Shown one piece after another: positions 47,456-60,613 of a stretch of DNA of 64,000 nucleotides. The notes under the pieces are model-generated. The model saw nothing but the letters and a program-made list of their open reading frames with translations. It searched no databases and was not told the origin of the DNA. The position numbers were made by a program, and so were the translations under genes. The DNA lies in NCBI GenBank assembly GCA_026008535.1, contig BRKX01000006.1, positions 5,602,501 to 5,666,500 on the forward strand, written 5' to 3'. How positions within the stretch are numbered: position 1 is the stretch's first letter; each line of letters begins with the position of its first letter. Source of the DNA: Perilla frutescens (Eukaryota > Streptophyta > Magnoliopsida > Lamiales > Lamiaceae).

Positions 47456-48878
47456 TGTCACGACCCCAAATTACTATCCGATTAATATGAAGTGTGACTG
47501 GCACGACTCGATCCCAATGAAGAATAGATCAAGGCGCGAACAAGAAATAATTGAGTAAATGAATGAACTACTATATTCCAGGAACGATATTTGCTGTGAA
47601 CTCAAATTCTGGACTGACTTTCATTTCTCAAAATGTAACTGAAGATATATAGATACCTCGGAATAACAAAAGATATCAGTGAGTTCAAGACATACTGAAG
47701 ACTTGACTCGATCAGACTTAATTAGCGGAAGCAATATAGCATAACAAAATACAGGAAATATTCCGAGTCCTGTACAAAACAACTTTCTTTCTCAGCACTT
47801 CACTCTGCACCATCAACACTCAACCTGCACATTTAAAAACAAACATGCAGGGCTGAGTACAAGTATACTCAGTGAACACATTGCCAAAAATATCATAATA
47901 TATCTGATATTATGAACATTTCTTAAAACTGGTTTTATTGTCATGCATCTGAGTAAACACATAGGGGTGTTATCTGAAAAGACCCTATGTTTTACTAAAT
48001 CATTTTCTGTCTTTGCGCACGCTTTTCTGTTGTATGATCATCCGTATCTGAACTGAGTGCCAAGGAATAGCTCCGCTTAAGCCTTTTCCGCACACGTCGA
48101 GGAATAGCTCCGCTAAAGCATTTTCCACGAATACATATCTGAACTAAACTCCGAGGAATAGCTCCGCTCAGCCTTTTCCACGGACGTTTAGCATCGTCGA
48201 TGTCTTAGTCAGGAATAGCTCCACTCAGCCTTTCCCTCTTCCTAATATCACCGACTTAAGTGTACACTAACCTCGGTTAACACGCTAAGTTAGCACGAGG
48301 CCCGATCGATTTAAGAGTTAGAAAGCCCCTTGCGAGCTAACTAAATACAGATAAGGATATCATACAAAATAAAACATTTTATGCATGACAATAACTTATT
48401 TGCATCAGAAATAAATAACTTCAGGTGAGTAAAAACTCAAATCATTATTTGGACTAAGAGTCCGTTGAAAAGAAAGCCCACCTTTCACCAATGTTTTAAT
48501 ACTTGAACTGCAGCTGCTAGTTCCTCACTGGTCTTATCCCTTGCGGATCTGCTAGTCTTCAATATATAAAAATATACTTAGCATGTTGATCCTAAATCTG
48601 ACAAGACTCAACACGACACAAAGGCCTATTAGGGTCTAGTATCCGTTCTAAATTTTATCTTAGCTTAATGAGGGGTTATTCTCAACCCTAGCTTTTAAAC
48701 ATCTTAAGGCATACATCATCATCATTTAAGGTATCAAAAATACCTTAACATCATCACAACTAGATTCTAGGAACAAAGTCATCACCAAGTTCGTAGACAA
48801 AACAACGTTCTGCACAACGTTTATCTTTAAAAACATTTCTGTTTTGACTCGTTATGATACAGGGGATCAGCCATACAC

Positions 48879-49560
48879 CGATGGAAAGCCACAAAAGTCT
48901 AGTTTACGGACAAATTTACAGTGACTCAAGATGATAACTAATGAAAAAGTTATGGCCGATTTACTAGAAGGTGGCAGAACTGCCATAATTTCTGAAAACG
49001 AACTCGTGACCAGACTTTGAAGATTTTTCATGATCGATTTAGGAAGAGTTATAGACTGAGCCATATACCATTAGAAAGCCACGGAAGTCTAAAATTTTTA
49101 AAAATTTACAGTGGCTTAAGATGATAACAAATGAAATAGATATACCCGATTTACTGAAAGGTGGCAGAACTGCCATGACTTCCTGAAAACAGAAACATGA
49201 CCCAACTTCACCGATTTTTCACAATCGACTCAGGATGTATTATGAACAGAGATACATATCATTGGAAATCTACTTTAGTCTAGTTTACAGAAAAATTTAC
49301 GGTGACTCGAGATGATAACTAATGGAAAAGTTATACCTGATTCACTGGAAGGTGGCAGAACCGCCACGAATTTCCGAAACAGAACATATGACTTGATTTT
49401 GCCGATTTCTCAAAATCGACCCAGGAAGAACTAAAGACTGAGACCTATACCATTGGAAAGCCACTTAAGTCTAGTTTCCGGCAAAATTTACGGTGACTCA
49501 ATACGACATCTAACGAGGAAGTTATGCTCGTTTTACCAAATGGTGGCAAAACTGCCGACC
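48879..49560. repeat. Tandem array, about 190-bp unit, within the solo LTR
   Basis: Units start at about 48879, 49069, 49260 and 49451 at the phrase (A)TTGGAAAGCCAC. Each contains GTCTAGTTTACGG-like, ACTCAAGATGATAACTAA-like and GGTGGCAGAACTGCC blocks. About 3.6 diverged copies. Confidence 0.85.
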
Positions 49561-49920
49561 CGCGCGCGCGAATGCGCGAACTCAAACCAAACTTCACAAC
49601 CGCCATGAACTCGACACACAAGCTTTCAATTCCTCAAAACATATATAAAAAACTCAACTAAACATGCTTGTACATAAACAACTCATTTCTAAATCATCAA
49701 ACATCATTTGAACTACCAAAATCCACACATGTACTTTTTAAGCTTAAATATATCGATATTTTTCAAAAATACCTTTAAACAACAACGGAGAGAAGCTTTA
49801 GGAGGTTGAAGATGGTTGGATCGAGCTTTGATTATGGATGCAACTTCTACTCTCCTTCTCTCTTGCTTCGAAAACAATGGAGGTGAATGTTCTTGGTGCT
49901 CCCCCTCTAAAACTTTCCAC

Positions 49921-50010
49921 AAGAAGAAGAAGAAGAACAAGAAGAAGAAGAAGAAGAAGAAGAAGAAAGAAGAAGAAGAAAAAGAAGAAGAAGAAGAAGA
50001 AGAAGAAGGA
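49921..50010. repeat. (GAA)n microsatellite
   Basis: About 90 bp of imperfect AAG/GAA repeat inside the solo LTR. It produces long Lys/Glu or Ser/Phe open frames that are not genes. Confidence 0.9.
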
Positions 50011-50788
50011 AATGCAGCTGCCTTTGTCTCTCTCTTTTCTCGAAAATGTGTGCAAGAAAAGTGGAGTGGAATGGCTTGGCTATCACTATATAATTCTATA
50101 CAATACAATATATCCACTTTGCTATTTTGGTTGACTTGGGGGATAAAGGGGATGTGGGAGTGGCATGGGAGAGGTGAGGGGAGAGGTATGGCCTCCAATG
50201 CCTTGGGAGTTGACCAAGAAAATACCCGTTTTAAATACCGGTTATTCGGTTATCGTGATATTTTTCATCTCCGGAAAAATTCCGAACTTATCCAAGCTTG
50301 ATGAAATAATTTACTTATTTTAGAATAATAGTTTATTTTAAATTATTAATTTTTAAAACACCACTTTGAAATACCGGTTTTAATTTCTTGACCATTAAAA
50401 CATCCGAACTAGAGGATATCTAATTCTCTTGAATTTTAAATCACCCTGTTTAAATTATTTGAATTTAAACACTAATGACTGGAGAATATCTGATTCTCCC
50501 AGTCCTAAAAATATTTATCGGAATATCTAATTCACGATAAACACACACCGTAAATTTAAAAGAATAGGAATTGAATTTATCTGAAATTACAATTCCAGCT
50601 TTCCATAACTAAAAAGGGGATTAAACCCTAACTGAAATAATTAACCCACCTACGGGGATTAATTGACCTTGAATTCCATGGAACTTAACGGATACTTTCG
50701 ACCCTAATCTGACTGGAAATTACTATACTAAATAGTAATTGCAACAGTTTACTGCAATTGAACAGTAATTAATTTTCAGGGTATTACA

Positions 50789-50929
50789 GGTAGGGACCTT
50801 CCCAATTCGGTGCTAATTTTCCAGCTCCACTTTCCTTTATATTTTGGAACACCTTTCTGAGTACTCAATCCCCGATTTGAAAGGTCCTAGCCTTGAGTTT
50901 TTGTCGAAATGTCGGCTTATCATCTGTTG
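50789..50929 (-). pseudogene. Gypsy pol C-terminal tail (element Y), proximal piece
   Basis: The minus strand gives broken SRHFDKNSRLGPFKSG..., VFQNIKGKWSWKIS and ELGR pieces. These correspond to the region just after integrase (K.RxFxxGDLVLRKV...GKLxPxWEGPY). It joins 63445 upstream once element X is removed, and 47455 downstream once the solo LTR is removed. Confidence 0.7.
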
Positions 50930-50934
50930 GTATG

Positions 50935-51579
50935 TGTAGAGCTCAAAAACTCTACAATTGATCATTCTTCAAGTTTGGGCTCTGGCGACCTACAAGATAA
51001 TAAACACGTGAAGTTGAAGGACCGTCGGGGGATTGACGATTGAACGGACTCCGATGCTCTAGTCAAAATTGGAATAATAAAGGTGAAAAGTGAATAAATG
51101 ATAGATAAAATGATAAGGGATATTCAGGAATTAGGAGGGTCGAACTCCACTATCGTGGACCCTTGTGTATGTGTTGCCTGTGGAACTGCGTGATGAAAGC
51201 TTCTAAATGAATCTCAGAAGCGAGTGTTGCATGAGTGATAGTTGATTATTCTATGATCCCCCGTTATGAAGAGTGTAGAGATATATATATTGGTGAGCCT
51301 TTAACTGACTTTCGATATTAGGGGGATCAACCTTATCTCCTCTAGGGTTTTTGACTGGGTCTAACATATCTTCAATAGATACTTTGACCTGGTCTCTTTC
51401 AGGAGTCTGCTCGACCGTGGACTCTTGCTTGAGACCTCTAGACCTTGATAAATAAGGCATCGATCTCGAGGTGTGGACCTCAAGACATTGATCATGAGTG
51501 TCAATCTTATTCAATTCTTTAAACCTTCGAATGGCCGTGGGCCCAGTCTTTGGGCCTATGCAGAAATAGGGCCTCTACA
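50935..51579 (-). repeat. 3' LTR of element X
   Basis: 645 bp, TGTAGAGCTC to GGCCTCTACA. Partner of 62794-63439, to which it is roughly nine-tenths identical by eye, with differences dominated by C/T and G/A transitions. Confidence 0.9.
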
Positions 51580-52548
51580 GTTAGCTCCTCATTACTTGAT
51601 TCTTGTATTTCAAGGATCGGGTAATGAATTTTAGAGTTCTATTCAATTGTTATCTTGATTTAGCTCCACATTTAGATTCTAAATTTTTATTGGCTTATAG
51701 GCAATGCCTAAGGATGAGTCCTCGGAAGGATCCTAGATTGTAAAGTCTCATTCCGTGAGCTCTGGTCCTGAGGGTATGTCCGAGAGAGCTCGTGAGGTCA
51801 TTAGAGTAGACCTCGTGGCGCTCCAGACCTGAAGGCACGTCCTGGAGGAGCTTAAGAGGTCGTGAGAGCAGACCTCGTGGAGCTCCAATCCTTAAGTACT
51901 GATTTTACTTTTCCCATTCTCTAGGACAATGCTCTTTGTTAGATCAAGACACGTATGCCCTGATCGCGGCATCTCTATCCTGTATTTCAAATATCGAGGA
52001 AAAACTATTCCCTCTCTCCTCATTTCTCATAATTTCAACAGTCTCCTCTTCCAACCGAATCTCTTTGCAAGAAAATCCTTGCCACCGTGAAAATCTTCCA
52101 AAAGATTTTTGCTCCGTATTTTCCACTGTCGTCTCCGCCTTTACATCGCTGCTTGAGGGTTTTTGCTACGGTCACTATCGATTCTTCAGACTCCCATTGT
52201 TGCACGGTTTCTAGGTTATTTTTCTCGTCTCTTCTCCCTTCTTTAATCGTTTCATGCCATGGATATGTAGCTTTAGTATTTCTCATAAGTTTTAATAATT
52301 TTTGAGGATATTTAGTAGTGCTTTTTTGTATTTTTTAGGATTTTGAAGAAACCCGCGGTAGTTTATAGATTTTCTAGGGTTTAGGTTTCTTGGAGGTATT
52401 GCCAATTTCTAGGTAATTCTATCGATTCTCTGGGCTTTTGGGGTTTATCGGTGGGTGACGATTGTTTCTGGGATTCAACATTTTTAGGCGGATATAGAAT
52501 TTTCTCGATCAGTTCTTGCTTAGTTTGTCGAACATTCTTGATTTGACG
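51580..52548 (+). other. Leader region of the antisense ORF in element X
   Basis: Parallel to 43116-44039: the same start (GTTAGCTC, GATCGGGTAATGAAT), then CCTGAAGG/GAGCTCC repeats and a pyrimidine-rich stretch before the ORF. Presumed promoter and 5' untranslated DNA of the antisense ORF. Confidence 0.45.
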
Positions 52549-52737
52549 ATGAGCGCGAGTGGGGATTCGAACACAGAAGAAACGAGAAGTTATGGTGGAG
52601 ACGAAGATGATGTTTCTTCTAGGTGGAAGCCCTCTAACAGTTCTGACTCCTCAGTGATCACTAGGGTCACCGAAAAGGCCAGGGGTAAGAGGCCATCAGT
52701 TGTTGTTCTCCGGTCAATTGGTCGGGTGACGCGCGGT
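52549..52737 (+). pseudogene. Antisense ORF of element X, 5' piece
   Basis: ATG at 52549 opens MSASGDSNTEETRSYGG, then SSVITRVTEKARGKRP. It lines up with the start of Y's antisense ORF, where the ATG has become ATA, and so supports this start codon. Coding ends where the Athila-like LTR begins at about 52738. The segment equivalent to Y 44235-45110 is missing. Confidence 0.75.
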
Positions 52738-54306
52738 TGTTTCGCGCTCAAAATGAATTTGTATGCTCCTGTGCCCAAAGCGAGCGTAGTTAGCTATGAG
52801 TAAGGGTCGATCCCACAGAGAGCTGATGTGATTCCACTTTCGAGTCACCAATCAAAAGGGGGGGTTTTGTCTTGTCACTGTACTGAAAGTAAATATACAA
52901 AAATAAACTAAAAAGAATATCAAATAATAAAAGGTTCCGGGATTGAACTAGATTTCAATTTAACTCACACTCACTCGATCATGGGCACACTGATTTTCCT
53001 ATATGACTGAATCACCCAGTTATGGAGATCGGATTCCTCACTGCATCTCCTCATTCATCCTTTCGGTTTAGATTTAAAAGTGATTACTCGTCAATTAAAT
53101 CCCTAACATACCACCCACCTCCCGGTTCCCCTAAGAGATGTAAATGATATGAAACATTGTACCTCTAGACGAACCCAAGTTTGTTGTGTTAACTGATTCC
53201 TCGTGTGCCCACAACAATCCACCAAGTTCCCAGCTACTATCGAATTAACACACAGTCACGATTCATTAATTATTTTAGCTCTAGAATGCCCATTACGACT
53301 AAAGAGTGATAAGCCACATTAGTCATATTAAACACGCTTTTTTCTAACATTGGAACAAAACATGACAGAAACCCATTCTTACAGTAAAATGCCCACACGG
53401 CCTCACCAGTTTTAAGTGTGTGTTAAATCTTCATCTTTGTTCAACCCGGAATATAAATCTAGCTACTCATGCTAGATGGAATTATAAAGACATAAAATAA
53501 AGACATGATAAACAATAAAAACTTACTGGAATTGAATTAAAACTTGTCCAACACCAATGATGAACTGCAACAACATTAAATATAAATCCTAACCTCTGTG
53601 GGCATAAGGCCCCAGATTGTCTTGCTGCCGAAGCAGCGTTGAAACTAAACTTTGTGCGAAAATAAAAGTGCAGAAACTATATGGTCCGAAGTTATCCTTT
53701 TCTCACTATCAAACTAATATTTAAAAGAGTACAAAAGATCAAATAAAAATCCCCCAAAAAGGGGAAACTTCCATATCTGCCGGATTGCTGTGCCCCATTG
53801 GACTCTGACTGGATAAGGAAACTTCCTTATCTGCTGGATCTCCTATGCCCGCTGGACTCTGACTGGATAAGAAAACTTCTTTATCTGTAGGATAAATCCC
53901 GATATTTAAGGAATCTCATCCTTATCTTCCAAATTGTTGCCCAAGAGTCCATCTACGAATAAACTTTCCTTCTTCTATTCAGATTTCAATTCTGATAAAG
54001 CTCCAGCGCCAAATTTTATCTTCTTTCAACAGAATCCCGCTTTTTCCGGGAATGCCCTCTTCACTGCCTTCTCTGAATCTGTGCGAGTACTGTGGGCACG
54101 ACATCTTCTGCTCATGTCGATTTTCATCTGATATGCCCATTTTATCCGTTTCAGTTAAATTGAAGGCCAAGATGCCTCTTTCGCCAGATTTCACTCCTGT
54201 CATGCCCAAACCACTTTCCTGGTTCTTTTCCGACACAAAAGACACTAAAAAGGACATTTAGAGTGACTAAAATGCCCAGAAAAACACGAAATAAATGGAC
54301 TTATCA
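52738..54306 (-). mobile_element. LTR of an Athila-like Ty3/gypsy element
   Basis: On the minus strand the LTR begins TGATAAGTCC at 54306. It is preceded by the polypurine-type context GCTTGAGGACAATCATG...AAGTGTGTGGGTG (54345-54307), a classic Athila-type signature. It ends near GAGCGCGAAACA at 52738. It contains TGGGATCGACCCTTACTC near the end, as many such LTRs do. About 1.57 kb. Short open frames inside are not genes. Confidence 0.68.
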
Positions 54307-55364
54307 CACCCACACACTTTAGTCATGATTGTCCTCAAGCATGGGGTACGAAGAACCCAAAAAAAGAAAAATAAAAGGGAAATGAAAAGAAACAGACACG
54401 AAAGAAACAAAACATGCAACCTGTTAATCCGTGTGGGCACAGCGTTTCAATCAACCAACTTTTCCAATTAATAGCATAATCAGCATGCCCTAGCAAGTCA
54501 AAATTGAATTGAGCGTAAAGGTTCTCCCATACTCTCTTCACACAGTGTTTAGGCTTAATATTTACACTCAAATTCATTCATTCTATACTTATTCATTCCA
54601 TAAGCTTGCTAATGGTCTTTCTTCAATTTCATTAAGTGGAAAAATGCATAAGTATCAAAAGGACTTTTATGGGCTATAATGGGGCTCTTTAGGTAAGGTG
54701 GGGTTCTTTTGGTACTGGGCTAAAATTCTCAGGAGCGTTCACTGGACATACCACCATTTATTTTTCAACTTACTTCCTCATGCCCTCATTTATCGTTTAG
54801 GTTACTGAATTTATCATCATGGGCATTCTAAATATTTCTAGGGGAATTTATTCTCTTTTTTTATCTTTTTTTTGAATTTATTTTTTTCATCATTTTTTTT
54901 CATTCCCCCTATCTTTCTTCTTGTATTTCAATTCTTCAAAACCGTCCAGAGACTCCTTCTACTTCTGGTTTTTGTAATGCCTTGGCTTTATATAGTGAGG
55001 TATATCAACAAAACTACCAAGGCATTTTATTGGCTCAAAAGGGCTGCAAAGCTATGTCAAAGGCTGGTTTTATTTGGCTTAGTGGGCTCAAGCAAGAAAA
55101 TGCCTAAATCATCTAAATATGCATTTCAAACTTTCTGATTTTAAAGTAGAGCAAAAGCAAGTTCTAGAAATTCTAAGTATAGAATGTACACACATGAAAA
55201 GAGAATGCTGTAAAATGGGCATAACAACGCAGGCTCAAATCTCACTGGGTTAATGCTCAACTTATTCATCATCCCTGCTTTTAGTGTGGGCATGCTGACT
55301 CGATTAGCAATTTTTTTCAATATTCACAACCAAAAACTAGTGCTCCCCAAATCTTAACAGATAG

Positions 55365-58300
55365 TGTAACATCCCAGTCCCGAGGATGGGGACAGGGTTG
55401 TTGTGCGTAAAATAGCATGAAAAATTAGAAATCCAGTGGGTGTTTCTAGAATTAAACTAAGTTAGCGCCTCAAAAACTTAGGCAACATAACTTTATGATT
55501 AGGAAGAACTTATCATTTTCAACAAATCAAAGGGGTCAAAGGGTTCAAACAAGTTGAAGGAATGTCTATTCATAGGCTAATCAAATTCAAACAGAATCCA
55601 ACAATTAATAGATAGGATTCCGACTCTTCAAATAAACAAGACATCTCCATAGGTCACAATAACTAAGACTCATCAATAGGTCAGAGGCAAATAAACTATT
55701 TTATGTCCCATTCATAGGACAGAAGCAATTAGTCAAGATAAGACCCATTCATAGGTCAACTGGAAAATAAACAAAATCCAAGACTTAACCAAATATGACC
55801 AACTCATAGGTCGAAAACTGTAATGAAACATGCTTGGATTTATGAAAAGAAGTGAGACTTTATTATCATGATTCAATAAAGAATACAATTCAGATAAGCC
55901 CAAAAATAAAACATAGCATGCAATCATACTATGGGGCAACTGTATCAGAGTTTAAGCGAAAAATAATGGAGTAATATTGTATCACATAACAACATACTCA
56001 TGAGTAATAATTTAGTCTGAATGAGACAGCAAGACATGATCAACCCACAACAGTACATCGAGCCATCACCTCCAGCATCTCAACCTGTGAAAAACATTTT
56101 GAAAATATTTTGGGCGTGAGTACTAAAGCACTCAGTGGGTTAAACTTTTGATTCAATCTTTAATAAAAACTGTAACAGAATATCCAAAATATAAATACAG
56201 ATAATGGAAAGCAAAACGCGAAAGCCCTTCCCATTTATGCAAACCTTTACTTCTCTTTGGTACCCTTTAGCTCCTTCTGTCGTCTACTGCACTCTATGAC
56301 ATGTCGCTGATAGGAAAAGGGAGGGGTTACCTCGCTAATCCGAGAAGAGTGTACCAGGGATCACCTAGCATTGACCCTGAGTATACCAGGGGTTACCTAG
56401 CATTGACTCCTATAGTGATGCCCAAATCACGTGTATGTGCAGGGGTTACCTCACAGTGACACCTTTAGTGATTAACATCACAACTGCAAGAATCACAGTT
56501 CCTGCCTATCCTTTGATCTATGTTCTCTATAAAGCACGTAATATGACATAAGCACAAAACTATGTCATCCTCTTAATATAGCAACTATGCTAACCTTTAA
56601 TTCCTCTAGCAACTTAGTTCAATTATGCTTCATATTCCTTAAACGGAAACCATTCTTTAACTTGAGTTTAATACTAAAAGCACAAGCTAAAAAGTACAAC
56701 TCATTATACACAAGTATAAAATACACAATAAACATTTAAAATACTGTAACTTTAAATTATGACTTTTAGACTTTAAGTATAAACTCTAACCTTAATCTAT
56801 AAACTATAAACTATAAACTTTAAACTATAACCTTAACTTTTAACAGATATACTTTAATTATGACAAGGAATAATATGTTCTATTTAATTATGTCAAAGCA
56901 TAATCTATATTCGCTAATTATGATAAAGCATAATGTATGTTCTCAGTAATTATGACACATCATAATCTATGTTCTCAATAATTATACATCAGTATAATAC
57001 TATGTTCTCATTATTTATACAGCAGTATAATACTATTACTTCAGCAGAGACTTGAGCAGATCATTCCTCAAATATTTTATTTGGATATTCTAACTATGAC
57101 TATCACATTTATGAGTTAATAACTCAAATATAGATAGGTTTTGCAAATAAACCCACCTCGATTAGACCAACTTAGGTGATCAAACTTCTCGATACTCATC
57201 CGTCAGCTCCTCTGACTGGCTCAACAAGTCCTACAAGGTCAAATCTTATTTTAGGACTGCTACTCTAATTTTCAAAACTCGACTTTAATTTAATTGGAAC
57301 TTTTATTTACTTTAATTATATTTCAACTAAGAATGCGCGACTCTAGAGACCTCGTAAAACTTTCACACAGGAGGAAATAAATTCCAAAATATAATTTCTA
57401 ATTTAATGAGACCAAAAGATTTGACAGAGGTCACTTTCCGTAACTTGCCATTTTAATCCAATTTTACACAACAAACCTCGATTGCACTTTTTACTTGTCC
57501 AAAAATTACGAAAATAATCAGACATGACCCCACATATATCTTTATTAAACTATATAATTTTTGGAATTTTCTGAAATCACATGCTTTAGTTATAAAAATA
57601 ACCGCCTGATTAAAATAATCGACTTTAATCAAAACTTATCGGAAAATTACGAAACTTGGCAGTCCTATAGGAAATCATTTGTCAAGCAACTTTACAGAAG
57701 AAACATTTTCAATTTGACGACCCAAAATGGGTGAAAACGGGCAAAAACCGAAACTAATCGGCGCCCCTTTTTTTCACATTTTCCAGCGTTTTTCGCCGGT
57801 TTCCGGCCGGACGACAACACACTCAACATACGAAATGAAGCACAATTTAAAACACACAACATATTAAAATTTCAACTATAAAGGATGATAAATGGACCGA
57901 AACGAGACCATCCGAAGCAGCGGAGCGACAGCGGTACGACGACGACAATTCCGGCCATCCACGGTAGCGGCGGCTCTCCGGTAGCCTTCCGGTGCTCGAT
58001 AGCTGCTCCCGCAGCAGCAGCACCCCTCCCCAAAATATAACTTAACCTGGGCCCGCATGCGCGAATTACTCGGCGCATGCCCGGGTTTCTCTCGTTCGTC
58101 AACACGAACGAGAGAGAAAGAGAGAGAAGAGAGAGAATGAGCAAATGCAAATGAGCCCAAGCCCCCCTATTTATAGGAAAAGTGGCTCCGGGGCGGGTAT
58201 AACCTTTTCGGATATAAAATACTGATAAAATGATTTTCGGATTCAATTAAAGTTGCTTTATTCAATGGCGAGGTCCAAATGACCTCCAACACAAAATCCA

Positions 58301-58883
58301 AAAATACCGGGAGACTCGTTGGATCGAGTACTATTGAACCAACCTGACTCGGGATAATGAGGAAGTCGTCTGAAGAAAAACGAAGAAAGATTCCCTTTCA
58401 AAAATTACTTTTACTATTCATTTTGACTGGCAGATTTTGCTCTAGAACGCTCGATTGACCTCAGATTGGCAATCCGTGCACGCGAACGGATTCCTCGGGT
58501 CATTTCCTATAAGATAGGCTTGTTAGAACAAGTCTCGGATCAATGAGGAGGATTTCGTAAATTTTTCAAATCACGAACGCTCGCAGAAATTACTATTCAC
58601 AGGTTTCCCTTTACGATTTTCAATTACGGGACTCCTGTAGAGGTCAGAATAAAATTCTGAAAGCACCAACAACTTCCTTTAGGTCGTTACATTCCAGAAA
58701 AGACCAATATTGACTATCTTCCGGCGGTAAATGCAAAATCTTATAATCAATTTTCACATAAAATACACAAAAAGGTCGCGACTTACATTCGTTTTACTTT
58801 ATTTTAGCTCCAATTATTTTATTTATTCTTCTAAATAAATTTAGAAAACTCCTTAATATATTCTGAAATTCTGGGATGTTACA
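55365..58883 (-). mobile_element. Solo LTR, 3.5 kb, Ty3/gypsy (Del/Tekay-like)
   Basis: TGTAACATCCCAG at the left and its exact inverse CTGGGATGTTACA at the right, with the perfect 5-bp duplication GATAG outside (55360-55364, 58884-58888). On the minus strand the block CCCACTGAGTGCTTTAGTAC (near 56125-56145) corresponds to the CACTGAGT blocks of the other two solo LTRs. It contains several AGGGGTTACCT repeats (56320-56460) and is otherwise noncoding, so the Ser/Arg-rich open frames near 58.0 kb are chance. Confidence 0.9.
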
Positions 58884-59174
58884 GATAGCATGCTGACTCA
58901 AACGACCCACCAACACACTTTGCACGAAGCAAAGTGTTCAACAAACTCAACCACCAAAGACAACAACCCAAATGCCCCCACCCACACACTTTGCTTGAGG
59001 CAAAGTGGGTAGAATAAGGGCGACACCAAAAAGAATGAAAATCAAAAGAACAAAAAAGGAAAAGGAATTGAACCAGGTTGGTGGATGTCGGGTAAGTGAA
59101 CCCAACATGTTTGAAATATGCAGTGAGAGTTTGCTCAATATTCCTCAAGAGGGTATCAACAGTCTGATACAGGG

Positions 59175-59319
59175 CATTCTCCATGCCATCCAGCCTCTTC
59201 ATGGTCATTCTGGCATCATTTCTTCTTGATGTGCCCTTCCGCCTGGTGTCTTCCTGCTTGTCCCTGTAGAAAATGAAAACAGAATGCTCGAAGGGTATGC
59301 CTTCGGCACAAAAAAATAG
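59175..59319. repeat. 145-bp direct repeat, copy 1
   Basis: CATTCTCCATGCCATCCAGC to ...GGCACAAAAAAATAG. Repeated at 60614-60758 with one substitution (AAGGGTATG against AAGTGTATG). Confidence 0.92.
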
Positions 59320-60613
59320 GGTTGCTCTCCTCTCATCCATGCAAGGCATTGAAGGCCTTGAACCCGAGCTGCAATTCAAAGGTCCAATGACGCGACTTCG
59401 AGCGAAGAAATTACAAGGTTATTTCCAAGTGATGATTCGCAAGAAGTTTGAGGAATTAGAAGATGCAAAGTGCAGCCATACTTTAGTTAATTTATTAACT
59501 AATGAAGATCAAGATCGTACCATGGAGAATATAACTTGAAGAGTTGAAGAAGAGAGCAAGAAGAAGTGCATTTGTGCATGGAGCTGTTTTCGCCCTTGAT
59601 TTAATTTAATTAAAGGGTTGATTTTTATCTAGACTATAGTATTTATTTAATTACTTTAGACTATAGTTTAGGTCAGTTTTTTAATTAATTTTTAGTGTAA
59701 TTTTCGTTCCCTTTAGTATAGGTTTGACTAGAATTGTATTTAAGGCAATTTCCAACCTTGAATAGAATTCTAGTTTAGGTATTTCTATAGTATAGTTAGA
59801 GATCCTTTTGGATCAGATTTTTAGGCCTTTTTATTAGTTATTTTCGTGCATAATAGACCCTATAAATAGGGGAACCATGTTACTTTGATATTTTAGACAT
59901 TATTGATTAAAATTGCTTTTGCATTCAATTTGTGTCTCAACCGTTTAAAGCTTTTGATTGTTTTCCTCAAAAATTATCATTCTTGAAGCCTAGCAAACTT
60001 TGAGTCTTACATCAAGGGAACTTTCTTATTCATACAAAGAATTAGGGTGAACTCGCTATGAAGAACAACTTAGAGATTCGTTTTCGTCGTACAAGATACG
60101 TCGGGGATTAATCGGGTTGTGATTCTCAACACTACCACCTTCGACCTTCATCAAACGACATCCTACATCCTTCACCAATGTTCGTGTCCCTCCCAAGCCA
60201 TCAAGACCTGATCGTGTGTCGATCATCAAGGGTTCGGTTCCATTCAGCATAAATTCATCGTGTTTTTCATCTATACCGTAAGTCCTTCGAACCATTATCA
60301 TATCCTATCTTCCCTAGCCATTCTTAACCCCCTAAATCTCGTCCCCAATATCAACATCTCCTAGCTATAATTCTCATCCCAAATCAGCCCCTTTCTTGTT
60401 GGATTTGTGTTCCGTTTTTGTGTCGTAGTCTAGGTATCGTATTTAGGTCTAGATTCGTTCGATCATTGTTTTTGAGTTTCTATTCCTTCAAGTCAGCCTA
60501 TTTTCGAAATATTTGAGCTTAGAGTAAGGTTGAATCCTTCCAAGTTGACGTGTTCGATTCTAGAAGTCTTCCGCGCGTTTTCGTATCCTGTACAAATTGT
60601 CCGGGTTACACCA
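59320..60613 (+). mobile_element. Ty3/gypsy 3' fragment with LTR, between the 145-bp repeats
   Basis: Plus-strand coding remnant PELQFKGPMTRLRAKKLQGY (about 59356-59415), the GPMTRxRAK tail found near the 3' end of many plant gypsy polyproteins, ending at a stop near 59539. After a purine-rich stretch comes promoter-like LTR sequence with TATAAATAG at 59861-59869, and then a leader to ...GTCCGGGTTACA (60610). The LTR's start is not certain, and no 5-bp duplication was found. Confidence 0.5.

Larger units (their letters stand above)
47456..50788 (-). mobile_element. Solo LTR, 3.3 kb, Ty3/gypsy (Del/Tekay-like)
   Basis: Starts TGTCACGACCCC and ends CAGGGTATTACA, with the perfect 5-bp duplication GGTAG on both sides (47451-47455, 50789-50793). 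On the minus strand it reads TGTAATACCCTG...GGTCGTGACA. The CACTGAGTATACTTGTACTC block near 47850-47875 (reverse) parallels the CTCACTGAGT block of the solo LTR at 15877. It contains AGGAATAGCTCCGCT repeats (48062-48230), a tandem array of about 190-bp units (48879-49560) and a (GAA)n tract (49921-50010). No internal genes. The lineage is inferred from length and ends. Confidence 0.88.
54307..59319 (-). mobile_element. Athila-like internal fragment (interrupted by a solo LTR)
   Basis: Minus-strand internal DNA next to the LTR at 54306, in two parts (54307-55364 and 58889-59319) around the 3.5-kb solo LTR. The second part encodes RDKQEDTRRKGTSRRNDARM and then MENALYQTVDTLLRNIEQTL, a basic/helical segment of the kind found downstream of pol in Athila-type elements. 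Gag and pol cores are absent. Confidence 0.5.

Noticed and set aside
49713..50301. Long Lys/Glu-rich and Ser/Phe-rich open frames on both strands
   Set aside because: They are produced by the (GAA)n microsatellite inside a solo LTR; no domain and no codon structure.
57872..58246. 124-aa and 94-aa minus-strand frames
   Set aside because: They lie wholly inside the 3.5-kb solo LTR and resemble no protein; GC-rich sequence lacks stops by chance.
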